This document shows, piece by piece, positions 27,785 to 37,074 of a stretch of DNA of 64,000 nucleotides. Position numbers and translations under genes: made by a program. The stretch comes from Ruminiclostridium cellobioparum DSM 1351 = ATCC 15832. GTDB lineage: Bacteria; Bacillota; Clostridia; Acetivibrionales; DSM-1351. The first letter of the stretch is position 1. Every line of letters begins with the position of its first letter. Under the pieces are notes generated by a model. That model was not told where the DNA came from. It worked only from the letters and a program-made list of their open reading frames with translations, and did no database searches. The stretch spans positions 1 to 64,000 of the forward strand of contig NZ_KK211289.1 in assembly GCF_000621505.1 (NCBI RefSeq). The letters are read 5' to 3'.

Positions 27785-30292
27785 TCAAACGCGTTTAAAA
27801 GAAATTTCAGCTGCATGTGGCGAATAATGTGGTTTTAATGTAATGCGTCCATATGGGATATCTCCCAGTATACTGACAGTTTTAGTCTCACCAGGCATCA
27901 AATCAAAATAGTTGTCCTCAAAAAGCCATCCGAATGGGTTTCCGTCACACTCACCCGTTATTTCCACACAACGTGCAAACCGGTCTGAAACAATATTAAG
28001 TACGTTTCCGGTTATACTCACCGAAAGCCTTGCATCGGGAAAGTTCAGATGGCGTTCAATATCAACATAGTCAACCGAACTGCAGATAACACCGCCGTTT
28101 TCGTCCTCAAGCCGCGCCGTCAGCAGGCAGTCCTTAGGGAAGAAATGCAGTGCAGCAAGATCAAACAAAATTCCGGCTTCACCCTGAGGCATTGATGCAT
28201 CTATTAATTTTTCCGCCAGAAAGCATTCCTTTGAAAGGCTGTACAGTCCGAATTTTATATGTCCAGAAAAATCTTGGGCAGAATCGTTTACCAGCCACAG
28301 CCGGATACTGTCCTTCCTGTCAAAGCAGACCAGCAGCGGTGCCTGGGCACACCCTGTGGCATAGTAGGGAATGTATGCTTCCTGGAAGTAATCAATAATG
28401 GAGCAGTACACCTTGGGCCAGGTATCAAGAAGCTTACAGGAAAAATGTCCTTTTGACCTTTTCCCCGGCTCCGCATTTCCGTCGGGGCTTCCCATTCTTA
28501 TCATTTCAAGCCCCCGCCGGACCTCCTGCCCATATGCCGCACCAAAACGGTAGATCAGCTCCTCCGGGGTGTCCGCATCATAATATTCCCAATAGGGTCC
28601 GGTTTTCAGCTCACCCTTTGCAGGATGATGGCTGCGCCGGGCCCAGCTGTCGGGCATGGGAAAACGTGTGCCATACAAAAACTTCCCTGTATAATCCCGG
28701 GGCCACAGCTCTCCCCTTATCATTTTTTTCAGGCTGTGAAGTACAGGCGGAGCAGTTCGGATATGCTCGCTCATAAAGTTGGGATAGTCTGCATAGGGAT
28801 ACTGCCACACACACTCATAGGTGTGATGATCCCCTTCCCGCGGGTCGTTTGCATATTCACCTCCATAAGGAGAGTTCGGATGATAATAGCGTTGGGGATC
28901 AACTTCGCTCAGAAGTTTTGGAAAAGCCTCCAACAAGATTTGTGAGCCATGGGGTGTTTTTCCCTGAAATTCAGCTCCCATAATGGTTTCATTCCCACCG
29001 CACCACATCAGGAGCGAAGGCCTGTGCCGAAGCCTCAGCACCAGCTCACAAGCCTCCTGAACACATTTATCCTGATACTCCCGTGTATCGGGATAGGCGC
29101 CGTGCCCCATAAAGAATTCCTGCCATACAAGAATTCCCCGTCTGTCGGTTTCATCATAAAATTCGTCGGGATAGGGAATTCCCTCCCCCCATATACGCAA
29201 GGTATTCATGTTGGCGTTTTCCACCATCTCAAACATGCGCTTTGCCCGTTCGGGGCGCCAGCAGTGCGTATATCCCTGCAGGGGATCCATACTGCCTCCC
29301 CAGAGCCTCACGCGCTTTCCGTTGATGATAAATTCAAGCGGGGAAGGCATTTCTATTTTTCTAAAGCCGACAGATTTCTGTATCCTGTCACAGAGCTTTC
29401 CATCCTGAAGCAGTGAAATCCGTACACTGTATAAAGGCTGGGAACCAAAACCCCGGGGCCACCAGAGCCGGGGATCATTCACAGGCAGCGTGAGCTCCGC
29501 CTTCCACCCTGAAAGCACCGGTTTGACACAGCACTCCCCGCCTGCACATTCCCTTCCGGCCTCATCAGTCGTTGACACTGTCACATTTAATCCCTTTGCT
29601 GTGCCGGAGCCTGCAACTGCCAGACGGATTTCTCCGCAATTCATGTCCTGCAGAACCGCACGCAATTCACATTCCTCTATCTCAGGGCCATCCGGAATTG
29701 TCAGTGTCACGTCCCGGTATACACCTATGGGAGAAAAATACGGATGGGCTCCCTGATAATTGCTGCCTTCAATTTTGTCCGGAGGGAAATCATGGATTGG
29801 CTTCCGGATCAGTTTACATTTCATTACGGCATTGTCCCATGAGGGATCAAGCTCAAGAGTTTTCAAATGCCCCCGGATATTGTGAAAATGGATCAGTAAA
29901 ACATTATTTACTTCTACAATTCCCGCAATTTGTATTTTCCGGCTGGTATAAAAATCATCGTGCCGCCCTATTTTAACTCCATTCAAATAGATGTCGGCTA
30001 TTGTATCCAGACCGGCGAAATTCAAATACGCACCTTCCGAGGGGCCGCATGTAAAAAAGCAGCGGTAAACCCAGTCGTATTCATCTGTCCATACCGCATC
30101 CTCACACCAACCCAGAAGCATTTCCTCCGAGATTAGCCCATGCTCCAGCAGCACATCATGCACCTGTGCAGGCATGCTGGAAATGGTAAGCCAGTCCCTG
30201 TCATCCACGGCATAATCCTTGGGATTGATGCTCTCTGCAGGCAGAATTTTTTTAAGACACCAATTTTTATCCAGCAGAACTGTATTTTTCAT
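27785..30292 (-). CDS. GH2 beta-mannosidase-like glycosidase (paralogue B)
   Basis: GH2 exo-glycosidase, 835 aa, cytoplasmic. Same architecture as its neighbours: FAGLDTIADIYLNGVK in the N-terminal domain, LRLWGGSMDP-like barrel entry, acid/base Glu about 435 in LMWCGGNE, nucleophile Glu about 509 in PNFMSEHIR. It has its own variant of the C-terminal motif, FGWLFEDNYFDLMPGE. Start ATG 30,292 follows AGGAGCAGGGG. The gene lies between the aldo/keto reductase and paralogue C. Divergence from the neighbours is considerable outside the motifs, which suggests an old duplication and different substrates. Confidence 0.88.
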   Translation of the reverse strand: MKNTVLLDKNWCLKKILPAESINPKDYAVDDRDWLTISSMPAQVHDVLLEHGLISEEMLLGWCEDAVWTDEYDWVYRCFFTCGPSEGAYLNFAGLDTIADIYLNGVKIGRHDDFYTSRKIQIAGIVEVNNVLLIHFHNIRGHLKTLELDPSWDNAVMKCKLIRKPIHDFPPDKIEGSNYQGAHPYFSPIGVYRDVTLTIPDGPEIEECELRAVLQDMNCGEIRLAVAGSGTAKGLNVTVSTTDEAGRECAGGECCVKPVLSGWKAELTLPVNDPRLWWPRGFGSQPLYSVRISLLQDGKLCDRIQKSVGFRKIEMPSPLEFIINGKRVRLWGGSMDPLQGYTHCWRPERAKRMFEMVENANMNTLRIWGEGIPYPDEFYDETDRRGILVWQEFFMGHGAYPDTREYQDKCVQEACELVLRLRHRPSLLMWCGGNETIMGAEFQGKTPHGSQILLEAFPKLLSEVDPQRYYHPNSPYGGEYANDPREGDHHTYECVWQYPYADYPNFMSEHIRTAPPVLHSLKKMIRGELWPRDYTGKFLYGTRFPMPDSWARRSHHPAKGELKTGPYWEYYDADTPEELIYRFGAAYGQEVRRGLEMIRMGSPDGNAEPGKRSKGHFSCKLLDTWPKVYCSIIDYFQEAYIPYYATGCAQAPLLVCFDRKDSIRLWLVNDSAQDFSGHIKFGLYSLSKECFLAEKLIDASMPQGEAGILFDLAALHFFPKDCLLTARLEDENGGVICSSVDYVDIERHLNFPDARLSVSITGNVLNIVSDRFARCVEITGECDGNPFGWLFEDNYFDLMPGETKTVSILGDIPYGRITLKPHYSPHAAEISFKRV

Positions 30293-30308
30293 ATTGACCC
30301 CTGCTCCT

Positions 30309-31250
30309 TTAAAATACAAAACCCTTTACTGAAGCCAATTTTCTCATTATTTCCGCACTCAGTTCAATACCGCTGGCCGCTACGTTCTGCCGTACCTGAC
30401 CTTCATTCTTCCCCCCGGGAATAACGCTGCATATCCCCGGATAGTTCAAGTTGTACGCCAGCGCAAGCTCATTCATTTTCAGGCCGGTTTCCCCGGCACA
30501 TTCTTCAATTATTCTCATATCATCCCGGACTGCCTCAAAGCGCGCTTTGCTCCAGAAGCCTTTTCTGTTATCCCCGTCGGTGAATTTTGTATCAACACCA
30601 TATTTGCCTGTAAGGATTCCGCTGGCAAGGGGCTGACTTGTAAATACGGGAATATTCCTTTCCTTTGCAATTTTTATTACCTCTATATTGGATTTATTCA
30701 GAATATTGAAGGGACATTCAAGTGCCTCTATGGCACCCTCCTTGTCTTTTTCCAGCGCATGAAGGGTATCGGCGGCTCCCCACATTGCAAGACCGCAGCA
30801 CCTTGCCTTGCCGGACTTTTTGATTTCTGCCATTGTTTTAAAAATTTCAGCTTCATCCTGCCATTTTGAATCTGGAACGTGTAAAAGGTAAACGTCGGCA
30901 TAATCTGTCTGAAGGCGCTGTAAACTCTCATCCAGGCTCATCATCAGATAATCCCGTGTAAAGTTCTTGCTGCGCTCCGGTACGCGGAAGTTGGTACCTC
31001 CCTTTGTTACTATGACAACCTCCTTGCGTATTCCCTTGAAAAACTCGCCTATCAATTCCTCGCTGTGCCCATCCCCATATGAATCACAGGTATCATAAAA
31101 ATTAATTCCGGCAGCCATGGAGGCCCTTAACGCCGCTTTTGCATCCTCATCATTTCTGCCGCCGCCCCAGGCTGTCCCGCCAATTGCCCAGGCACCGAAT
31201 CCAATATCTGAAACTTTAAAATCTGTTTTTCCAAATATATTATATTTCAT
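30309..31250 (-). CDS. Aldo/keto reductase
   Basis: NAD(P)H-dependent oxidoreductase of the AKR superfamily, 313 aa. The catalytic tetrad is visible as Asp53 and Tyr58 (FYDTCDSYGDGHSEE), Lys83 (VIVTKGG) and His124 (YLLHVPDSK). The cofactor-binding C-terminal part contains ISLA-type CSVIPGGKNEGQVRQN. GGTGGATT precedes the ATG. It lies within the GH2 operon, between paralogues A and B, so it may oxidise or reduce the sugar released by these enzymes, for example allowing a keto-sugar or polyol unit to be used. That link is inference. Confidence 0.88.
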   Translation of the reverse strand: MKYNIFGKTDFKVSDIGFGAWAIGGTAWGGGRNDEDAKAALRASMAAGINFYDTCDSYGDGHSEELIGEFFKGIRKEVVIVTKGGTNFRVPERSKNFTRDYLMMSLDESLQRLQTDYADVYLLHVPDSKWQDEAEIFKTMAEIKKSGKARCCGLAMWGAADTLHALEKDKEGAIEALECPFNILNKSNIEVIKIAKERNIPVFTSQPLASGILTGKYGVDTKFTDGDNRKGFWSKARFEAVRDDMRIIEECAGETGLKMNELALAYNLNYPGICSVIPGGKNEGQVRQNVAASGIELSAEIMRKLASVKGFVF

Positions 31251-31322
31251 AATTAATCCACCCTTTCAATATAGTGTGATACACGATTTCATTAGTTCAA
31301 ATACATATATATCAAATATTTT

Positions 31323-33761
31323 TTATTTTAAATAAACAGCCTGCGAAACATGTGGGGAATATGCCGCTTTTGCCGTGACGATCCCACTCGAATGGCGGCC
31401 AGCCACCCTGATCTGCTTCACTTCACCCGGGAACAGGTCAAAATAATTATCCTCAAACCTCCACCCGAATTCATCCCCGTTATCGGAACCCAAAAGCTCA
31501 ACACAGCGGGCAAATCTGTCGGTGGAAACCGAAAGTATATTATCCTTGCAGGACAGGGAAAGCTGTGCCTGGGGGAACACCAGATGGCGCTCGATATCCG
31601 CGAAATTATTTACCGATCCAATTACATTTCCTTCACCATCCTTCAGACAGGCCCGTAAAAGCTTATCCCGGGTAAATTGTCCGAATTCGTCCAGGGTGGT
31701 AACCGGAACAGCTTCACCTGCACCCGCATGGAACGGGCGGTCAAGAGAGCAGCAAACCTTATTTTCCCCCATGTCGAACAAATGGGCGGTAAGGGTGCCC
31801 TGTACTTCTTTTGCAGTATCATTGACAATCCAGATATTGATGTGATCCGCAACTTCTATGGAAACCAGCAGCGGTTCATAGGCACGCTTCAAATAATAAT
31901 AGGGAATTCCGGGCTCAAGGTAATAGTCAAGTATCGAGCTGTATATATGGGGAAATGTTGTATTCAGCTTCCATATGAGATGTCCTTTGCAGCCGCGGTG
32001 TGCAAACGGAGCCGAAACAGTTTTCCCCCTGCGGTATCTCTCCACCGACTCTTTAAGGTAACTGCCGGCAGCCATGCCAAACCGGTACACCATTTGCTCC
32101 GGATTAACCGCATCGTAGAACTGCTCAATGGGAGGAATTTTTTTGAAGGACTCCGCAGAAGTCACTTTTTCAAATTCTTCTGGCCACGGCAGGCTCCCAT
32201 GTGTCAGAGGAACCGGCTGGGGCAGCTTATCGGTTTTTAAATAACGTTTCAGGCTCCTGACCGGAGGAAGTGATACCCGGAGATTTTCACTTACGAATTT
32301 AGGTATTTCACCGCCCGGCACATACCAGGAGTTGGTATAGCTGTGGGTGTCTCCAAAATCCGGACTGTTTGTGTATGGGCCGCCGAACGGAGAATTGACA
32401 TGATAATATCTCCCGGGATCAAGCCGTGCACAAAGATTTTTTAAATCGTATTCAAAGAGCTGCGCCGCCCCATACTCTTCACCGGGCTTTGCAAAATCCC
32501 TGCTCATAAAGCATTCATTTCCTCCGCACCACAGAAGTAAGGAGGGATGATGGCGCAGACGCCTTATCTGATATTCCGCTTCCTCTAATATCAGCTCCCG
32601 GACAGATTTTTCAGGCGGGTACTGTGCATGACCGCAAAAGAATTCCTGCCAGAGAAGGATACCCATCCGATCGGCCAGCTCATACAACATATCGCCGAAT
32701 CTGTCCCCTTCTCCCCATACCCTGAGTGTATTCATATTGCAGTCAAAAGCCAGCTGCACTATTTCTTTCACTCTTTCGGGGTTTTCACAGGCAGTACGTC
32801 CGTCAACCGGAGTGAGATTGCCTCCCCATAGTTTTATCTGGCGTTTGTTGATTGTGAAATCCAGACATTCCACCATTTCAATCTTGCGGAAACCTATCTG
32901 TTTTGTTTTTTTGTCCAGAAGCCGCCCGTCCTCCGAATACAGGCTGAGACTGAAGCAGTACAAATCCTGCCGGCCATGGCCCCGGGGCCACCAGAGCATT
33001 GGCTGCTGCACCAGAATGTCCAGAGCCTCTTCCACAGCAAAGCTGTATTCCAATTCCGTCCCGTCCGGGCATGAAACGGCAAGCTCCAATCGCTTTCCCT
33101 GGGCGGCTCCGGCAGTCAGGGCAGAAACGCGGACATCTGCACGGTTTAATGTATCATTCAAGGAATAGTCAATGTCAAAATCAACAAGTTCAGCTTCATC
33201 AATCAGCTCAAGGGCTACCTCACCAAAGATCCCCGCCTTCAAAAAATCAGGCTTTGCCCCCAGATATCCCGTGAAATCATGGAAGCTCTTTCGGATATAC
33301 CTGCTGGCTTGGGCCCCGGCAGGAGTGCCCTTCCGGAGTATTTCCCCCTCAAGCTGTTCAAGCCGCTCTATTACCGAATCAAAAACAACCTCAAGTTCAT
33401 TCCTTTGCCCCGGGCGTAGGATGTCTTTCACATCATACCGGACAGGCAGATAACTGTCCGAATGCTTTCCTATTGCCACACCGTTTAAAAAAATTTCAGC
33501 CAGCGTGTCAAGGCCTTCAAACCCGATCCGTATTCCCTTCTCCCAGGCAGGGCACTCAAAGGAGGTCTGATAAATCCACCTTTGCCCGGATACCCAGCGG
33601 CAGCCGGAGGTATTTCCATATTGATATTCATCATTGATAATTCCGTGGCTGAAAAGGATATCATGTACCTGCGCAGGCATTTGAGGAATAGCAAGCAAAG
33701 GATATTTATTTTCAGCATCCTTCAGTGTCCAGCCCGAATGTAATAAAATCTTCTGTTTCAT
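31323..33761 (-). CDS. GH2 beta-mannosidase-like glycosidase (paralogue A)
   Basis: GH2 exo-glycosidase, 812 aa, cytoplasmic. N-terminal domain with FEGLDTLAEIFLNGVA; barrel entry IKLWGGNLTPVDG and NTLRVWGEGD; acid/base Glu about 416 in LLWCGGNE; nucleophile Glu about 492 in PKFVSENLR; C-terminal FGWRFEDNYFDLFPGE. I start at ATG 33,761; an in-frame GTG at 33,773 overlaps the weak ribosome site GGTTGGTG. It follows the MalG-like permease by about 20 bases, so sugar import and cleavage are coupled in one transcript. Function as beta-mannosidase is inferred from family motifs. Confidence 0.88.
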   Translation of the reverse strand: MKQKILLHSGWTLKDAENKYPLLAIPQMPAQVHDILFSHGIINDEYQYGNTSGCRWVSGQRWIYQTSFECPAWEKGIRIGFEGLDTLAEIFLNGVAIGKHSDSYLPVRYDVKDILRPGQRNELEVVFDSVIERLEQLEGEILRKGTPAGAQASRYIRKSFHDFTGYLGAKPDFLKAGIFGEVALELIDEAELVDFDIDYSLNDTLNRADVRVSALTAGAAQGKRLELAVSCPDGTELEYSFAVEEALDILVQQPMLWWPRGHGRQDLYCFSLSLYSEDGRLLDKKTKQIGFRKIEMVECLDFTINKRQIKLWGGNLTPVDGRTACENPERVKEIVQLAFDCNMNTLRVWGEGDRFGDMLYELADRMGILLWQEFFCGHAQYPPEKSVRELILEEAEYQIRRLRHHPSLLLWCGGNECFMSRDFAKPGEEYGAAQLFEYDLKNLCARLDPGRYYHVNSPFGGPYTNSPDFGDTHSYTNSWYVPGGEIPKFVSENLRVSLPPVRSLKRYLKTDKLPQPVPLTHGSLPWPEEFEKVTSAESFKKIPPIEQFYDAVNPEQMVYRFGMAAGSYLKESVERYRRGKTVSAPFAHRGCKGHLIWKLNTTFPHIYSSILDYYLEPGIPYYYLKRAYEPLLVSIEVADHINIWIVNDTAKEVQGTLTAHLFDMGENKVCCSLDRPFHAGAGEAVPVTTLDEFGQFTRDKLLRACLKDGEGNVIGSVNNFADIERHLVFPQAQLSLSCKDNILSVSTDRFARCVELLGSDNGDEFGWRFEDNYFDLFPGEVKQIRVAGRHSSGIVTAKAAYSPHVSQAVYLK

Positions 33762-33781
33762 ATTTTTCACCAACCATTCTT

Positions 33782-34603
33782 TTAACCTTTTACACTTCCG
33801 GAAATCAAGCCTTGAATCAGGTGTTTCGAACCAATACAGAACATACCTATAATAGGTATTGTTGATAATGCCAGCGACAGAATACGCGCCGCATAATCAG
33901 TGCGGTATTCGCTGCTTATCAATGCAATGGAAAGCGGGATGGTGTAGTACCTCTCCTTGCTGATGGTAACCAGCGGAGTCATGTAGCTGTTCCAGGACCA
34001 TAGGAACAGCAGCAGAAAGATGGTAATAAGGGCTGAACGTATAATTGGCAGCACCAGACGGAAAAAGATCACAAAATCATTACAGCCGTCTATCCTTCCG
34101 CTTTCTATAATTTCATTGGGAACTGATGAAGATATATACTGGGTCATCCAGAACACTCCAAATGCACTTGCCATACCTGAAAAAATCAGCGGCAAAAGAG
34201 TATTGATCCAGCCAAGCGCACGCATTTCAACCACAAATCCGACCAGGCCAAGCTGTTGAGGGATTGCCAGTGTTGCCACAATAAAAGCAAACAACGGTTT
34301 CTTCCCTTTAAACTGGTATTTTGCAAAAGCATATCCTGTAAGAGCACTGATGAATACTCCTCCCAAAGTGTTGCAAACTGAAACGATTATACTGTTTTTG
34401 TAAAAGATAAAGAAATTCTGTTTTAAAACGGTCTGAAGATTTGTAAGAAAGTAGTCCCCCGGCAGCAGCTTGACTCCCGAATAAAGCTCTTCACTATAAT
34501 AAGTTCCCATAATAATCATCATGTAAAATGGAAGCAGGGCTGCCACAGAAAAGATCAGAACTACCATGTACACCGGCAGCCGCTTGATAAGTTTTATTTC
34601 CAT
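33782..34603 (-). CDS. ABC transporter permease, CUT1 MalG-like
   Basis: Integral membrane subunit, 273 aa, six predicted helices. EAA loop ESGRIDGCNDFVIFFRLVLP; C-terminus GLISGSVKG. GGGGGAG lies about six bases before the ATG. It stands between its partner permease and the first GH2 gene of the operon. Confidence 0.9.
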   Translation of the reverse strand: MEIKLIKRLPVYMVVLIFSVAALLPFYMMIIMGTYYSEELYSGVKLLPGDYFLTNLQTVLKQNFFIFYKNSIIVSVCNTLGGVFISALTGYAFAKYQFKGKKPLFAFIVATLAIPQQLGLVGFVVEMRALGWINTLLPLIFSGMASAFGVFWMTQYISSSVPNEIIESGRIDGCNDFVIFFRLVLPIIRSALITIFLLLFLWSWNSYMTPLVTISKERYYTIPLSIALISSEYRTDYAARILSLALSTIPIIGMFCIGSKHLIQGLISGSVKG

Positions 34604-34631
34604 AAAACTCCCCCTTTAAAAAATTCTGGTA

Positions 34632-35519
34632 TCATGCCATATCACTCTCACGGTTGATAAATTTGAATAAGAAGAAGGATACGATAGCTATAATGATAAA
34701 TAGGCAATATGCCAGTGCTGACCCATATCCAAATTCAAAACCGTTAAATGCGGTTTCATAAAACCTCATTACTACCGTCATAACTGCCCGGTCGGGCCCG
34801 CCGATGGGCTGGGAGGTGGAGGAAAACAGCAGCTGGGGCTCATCAAACAGCTTGAATCCGTTAATGACACTTGTTACAATTACAAAGGTAAAGATAGGGC
34901 GCAGCAGCGGAATTGTAATATGGGCGAAGGAATGCCGCCACTTGGCGCCGTCAATCCTGGAGGATTCATAGAGCTCCTCCGGTATGGTGGAAAGTCCCGA
35001 CAGGAACATAATCATCATGTACCCAAAACCCTTCCATATCTCCATTATGACAACCACCCCGCGGGAGGCCCATGCATTTCCAAGCCAGTATACCGAATCA
35101 ATTCCGAATAAATTCAGCAGTCCGTTTACAACGCCGCTCTTCCAGTCAAACATCAATTGAAATATGATTCCAATGGCAACCGGAGTTGTGATGTAGGGAA
35201 GAAAATTTATCAATTGGAAGGCTCCCCTGGTCTTTTTGAAAAAATCCTTGAGCAGCGTTGCCATTAATAAGCCCACTGAAATTTGAATGGGGGTATTTAC
35301 CAGCAGAAGCAGAGTTGTATTCCCCAGGGACTGATAAAAGAACTTATCCTGTGTAAATGTACGTATATAGTTTTTTAATCCGATAAAAGTGGCGGTGCCG
35401 ATACCGTCCCACTGGGTAAAACTGATTGCCAGTGAAAAAATGATGGGAAATAAACCGAACGCGATGTAAAGAATAAAATAAGGTGCTATCATGGTATAAG
35501 GAATATATTTTTTTTTCAT
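34632..35519 (-). CDS. ABC transporter permease, CUT1 MalF/UgpA-like
   Basis: Integral membrane subunit, 295 aa. The N-terminal helix region IPYTMIAPYFILYIAFGLFP and the segment SFTQWDGIGTATFIGLKNY are typical of the UgpA group. EAA loop ESSRIDGAKWRHSFAHITIP. I start at ATG 35,519, eight bases after GAGG. Cotranscribed with the binding protein upstream and MalG-like permease downstream. Confidence 0.9.
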   Translation of the reverse strand: MKKKYIPYTMIAPYFILYIAFGLFPIIFSLAISFTQWDGIGTATFIGLKNYIRTFTQDKFFYQSLGNTTLLLLVNTPIQISVGLLMATLLKDFFKKTRGAFQLINFLPYITTPVAIGIIFQLMFDWKSGVVNGLLNLFGIDSVYWLGNAWASRGVVVIMEIWKGFGYMMIMFLSGLSTIPEELYESSRIDGAKWRHSFAHITIPLLRPIFTFVIVTSVINGFKLFDEPQLLFSSTSQPIGGPDRAVMTVVMRFYETAFNGFEFGYGSALAYCLFIIIAIVSFFLFKFINRESDMA

Positions 35520-35611
35520 GTCTATTACCTCACTGAGTCTGATAATAACCAGGGGATCCATATTTTACTACAGATCCCCCTGATCATATACAAATATATC
35601 TGTTTCAGATG

Positions 35612-36940
35612 TTATTTAGTGATGGCGGGCTGTTTGTTAACCAGATCATCCTCCATTTTGGAAATCATGTCATCAGCAGAAACATTTCCGTCCTTGGACG
35701 CATTGATTGTTTTAATTACAAGGTTGTAAGCGTCATTGATATCCTGGTCATATTTGCTGGGAAGACGGACTCCCTTGATATTCGGCAATATGTCCTGACT
35801 GATTGCCTGCAGAACATCCTGCCCTGCAAAGTATTCATCCTTTGCACTGTAAAAATCAGCGTTTGCATACAGAGGTTTGAAAGGAGAGAAATTACCCTTG
35901 AAATCCCTTTGGAGGGAGGCACCTTTTTCGGAACCAAAGAAATATTTAATATATTCTACGGCAGCTTCCTTGTTTACAGCTTTCTGCGGAACTCCCATTA
36001 CAGTGCCGCCCCAGGGGAACGGACCGCCTGGAGGAAGCATAAAGCCCCATCTGTTTTTGCCGTCTTTATCATTGGATTTAATTGTAAACTCTACAGACCA
36101 GTTGGCACACGGATAGAAAATATGTTCATTTCCTGCATAGGATGCGCCTTCTTCCGGAGAGTCAAAGTCAAGTACATCAACCATGCCGCTCTTTTTAAGT
36201 TCAATCAGCCTTTCAAGAATCGGCTTCATGGAAGTCTTCAGATTCAGCTTGTCTCCATCGATAAAAGGATCGGTGGATTGACCCTTCAGCATGTTGCCCA
36301 CTGCTCCCAGGCTTGAGAACATGAACACCTTGCCCTGTGATTTTGCCATGACATCCTTGCCCACCCTGATTACCGAATCCCAATCGGGTATCAGCTTTTC
36401 AAGTTCTTTAGGGTCGTCGGTGCCAAGGTATTGTTTTGCCAGTTCCCGTTTATAGGCCAAACCGGCAACCGACGGACATTCCGGTCCGACATACTGCCCA
36501 TCCTCGGAAGTTTCCAGGGGAATAAGATAATCAAGTACATTTGCCTTATCAAAGTTGTAGGGAGCTTTGGAAATATCCTCCCAAATGTTTAAAGAAAGAA
36601 GCTTTCCGCGGAAAGTCGCTTCCAGCCATGCTATATCCGGCATATCACCGTCGGAGGCTAAGGTTGTCTGCAATTTTTGAGTCATATCTTTGCTCTGGAC
36701 AGCTGTCAGTTCAACAGTAATACCTGTCTCCTCGGTAAACTTGCTGTGCATTTGGGCACGTGAATCACTCTTGTCCCAACACCAAATATTGATTTTAGAC
36801 GGTGCTCCGGCTGATGCGGCTGATGAAGCGGCTCCGCCCTGTGAAGTGTTCACAGGTTCCTTGGAAGCACATCCGCTGAAAGCTGACAATGTTAAGAATG
36901 ACGAAACAGCTAGTGCTAAAACTCTGGTTCTTTTCTTCAT
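35612..36940 (-). CDS. Sugar-binding lipoprotein of the GH2 operon
   Basis: Extracellular family-1 solute-binding protein, 442 aa. Lipobox SAFSGC (Cys24), then a Ser/Ala linker. KINIWCWDKSDSRAQMHSKF begins the fold; MPDIAWLEATFRGKL and PFPWGGTVMGVPQKAVNKEA are typical of CUT1 oligosaccharide binders. AGGAGG precedes the ATG. It is the first transport gene after the regulator pair. Given the three GH2 enzymes behind it, manno-oligosaccharides are the most likely ligands. Confidence 0.88.
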   Translation of the reverse strand: MKKRTRVLALAVSSFLTLSAFSGCASKEPVNTSQGGAASSAASAGAPSKINIWCWDKSDSRAQMHSKFTEETGITVELTAVQSKDMTQKLQTTLASDGDMPDIAWLEATFRGKLLSLNIWEDISKAPYNFDKANVLDYLIPLETSEDGQYVGPECPSVAGLAYKRELAKQYLGTDDPKELEKLIPDWDSVIRVGKDVMAKSQGKVFMFSSLGAVGNMLKGQSTDPFIDGDKLNLKTSMKPILERLIELKKSGMVDVLDFDSPEEGASYAGNEHIFYPCANWSVEFTIKSNDKDGKNRWGFMLPPGGPFPWGGTVMGVPQKAVNKEAAVEYIKYFFGSEKGASLQRDFKGNFSPFKPLYANADFYSAKDEYFAGQDVLQAISQDILPNIKGVRLPSKYDQDINDAYNLVIKTINASKDGNVSADDMISKMEDDLVNKQPAITK

Positions 36941-37074
36941 ATTGATTCCTCCTGATTTATTTGGGTTTATTAACGGGTCTGTTCGACAAGATCATTGTAC
37001 TTTAATATTGAACCTAAAAATACATAACAAAAATATTAAAATTTATACATTTTTAAACCCCATAACAGAAATTA

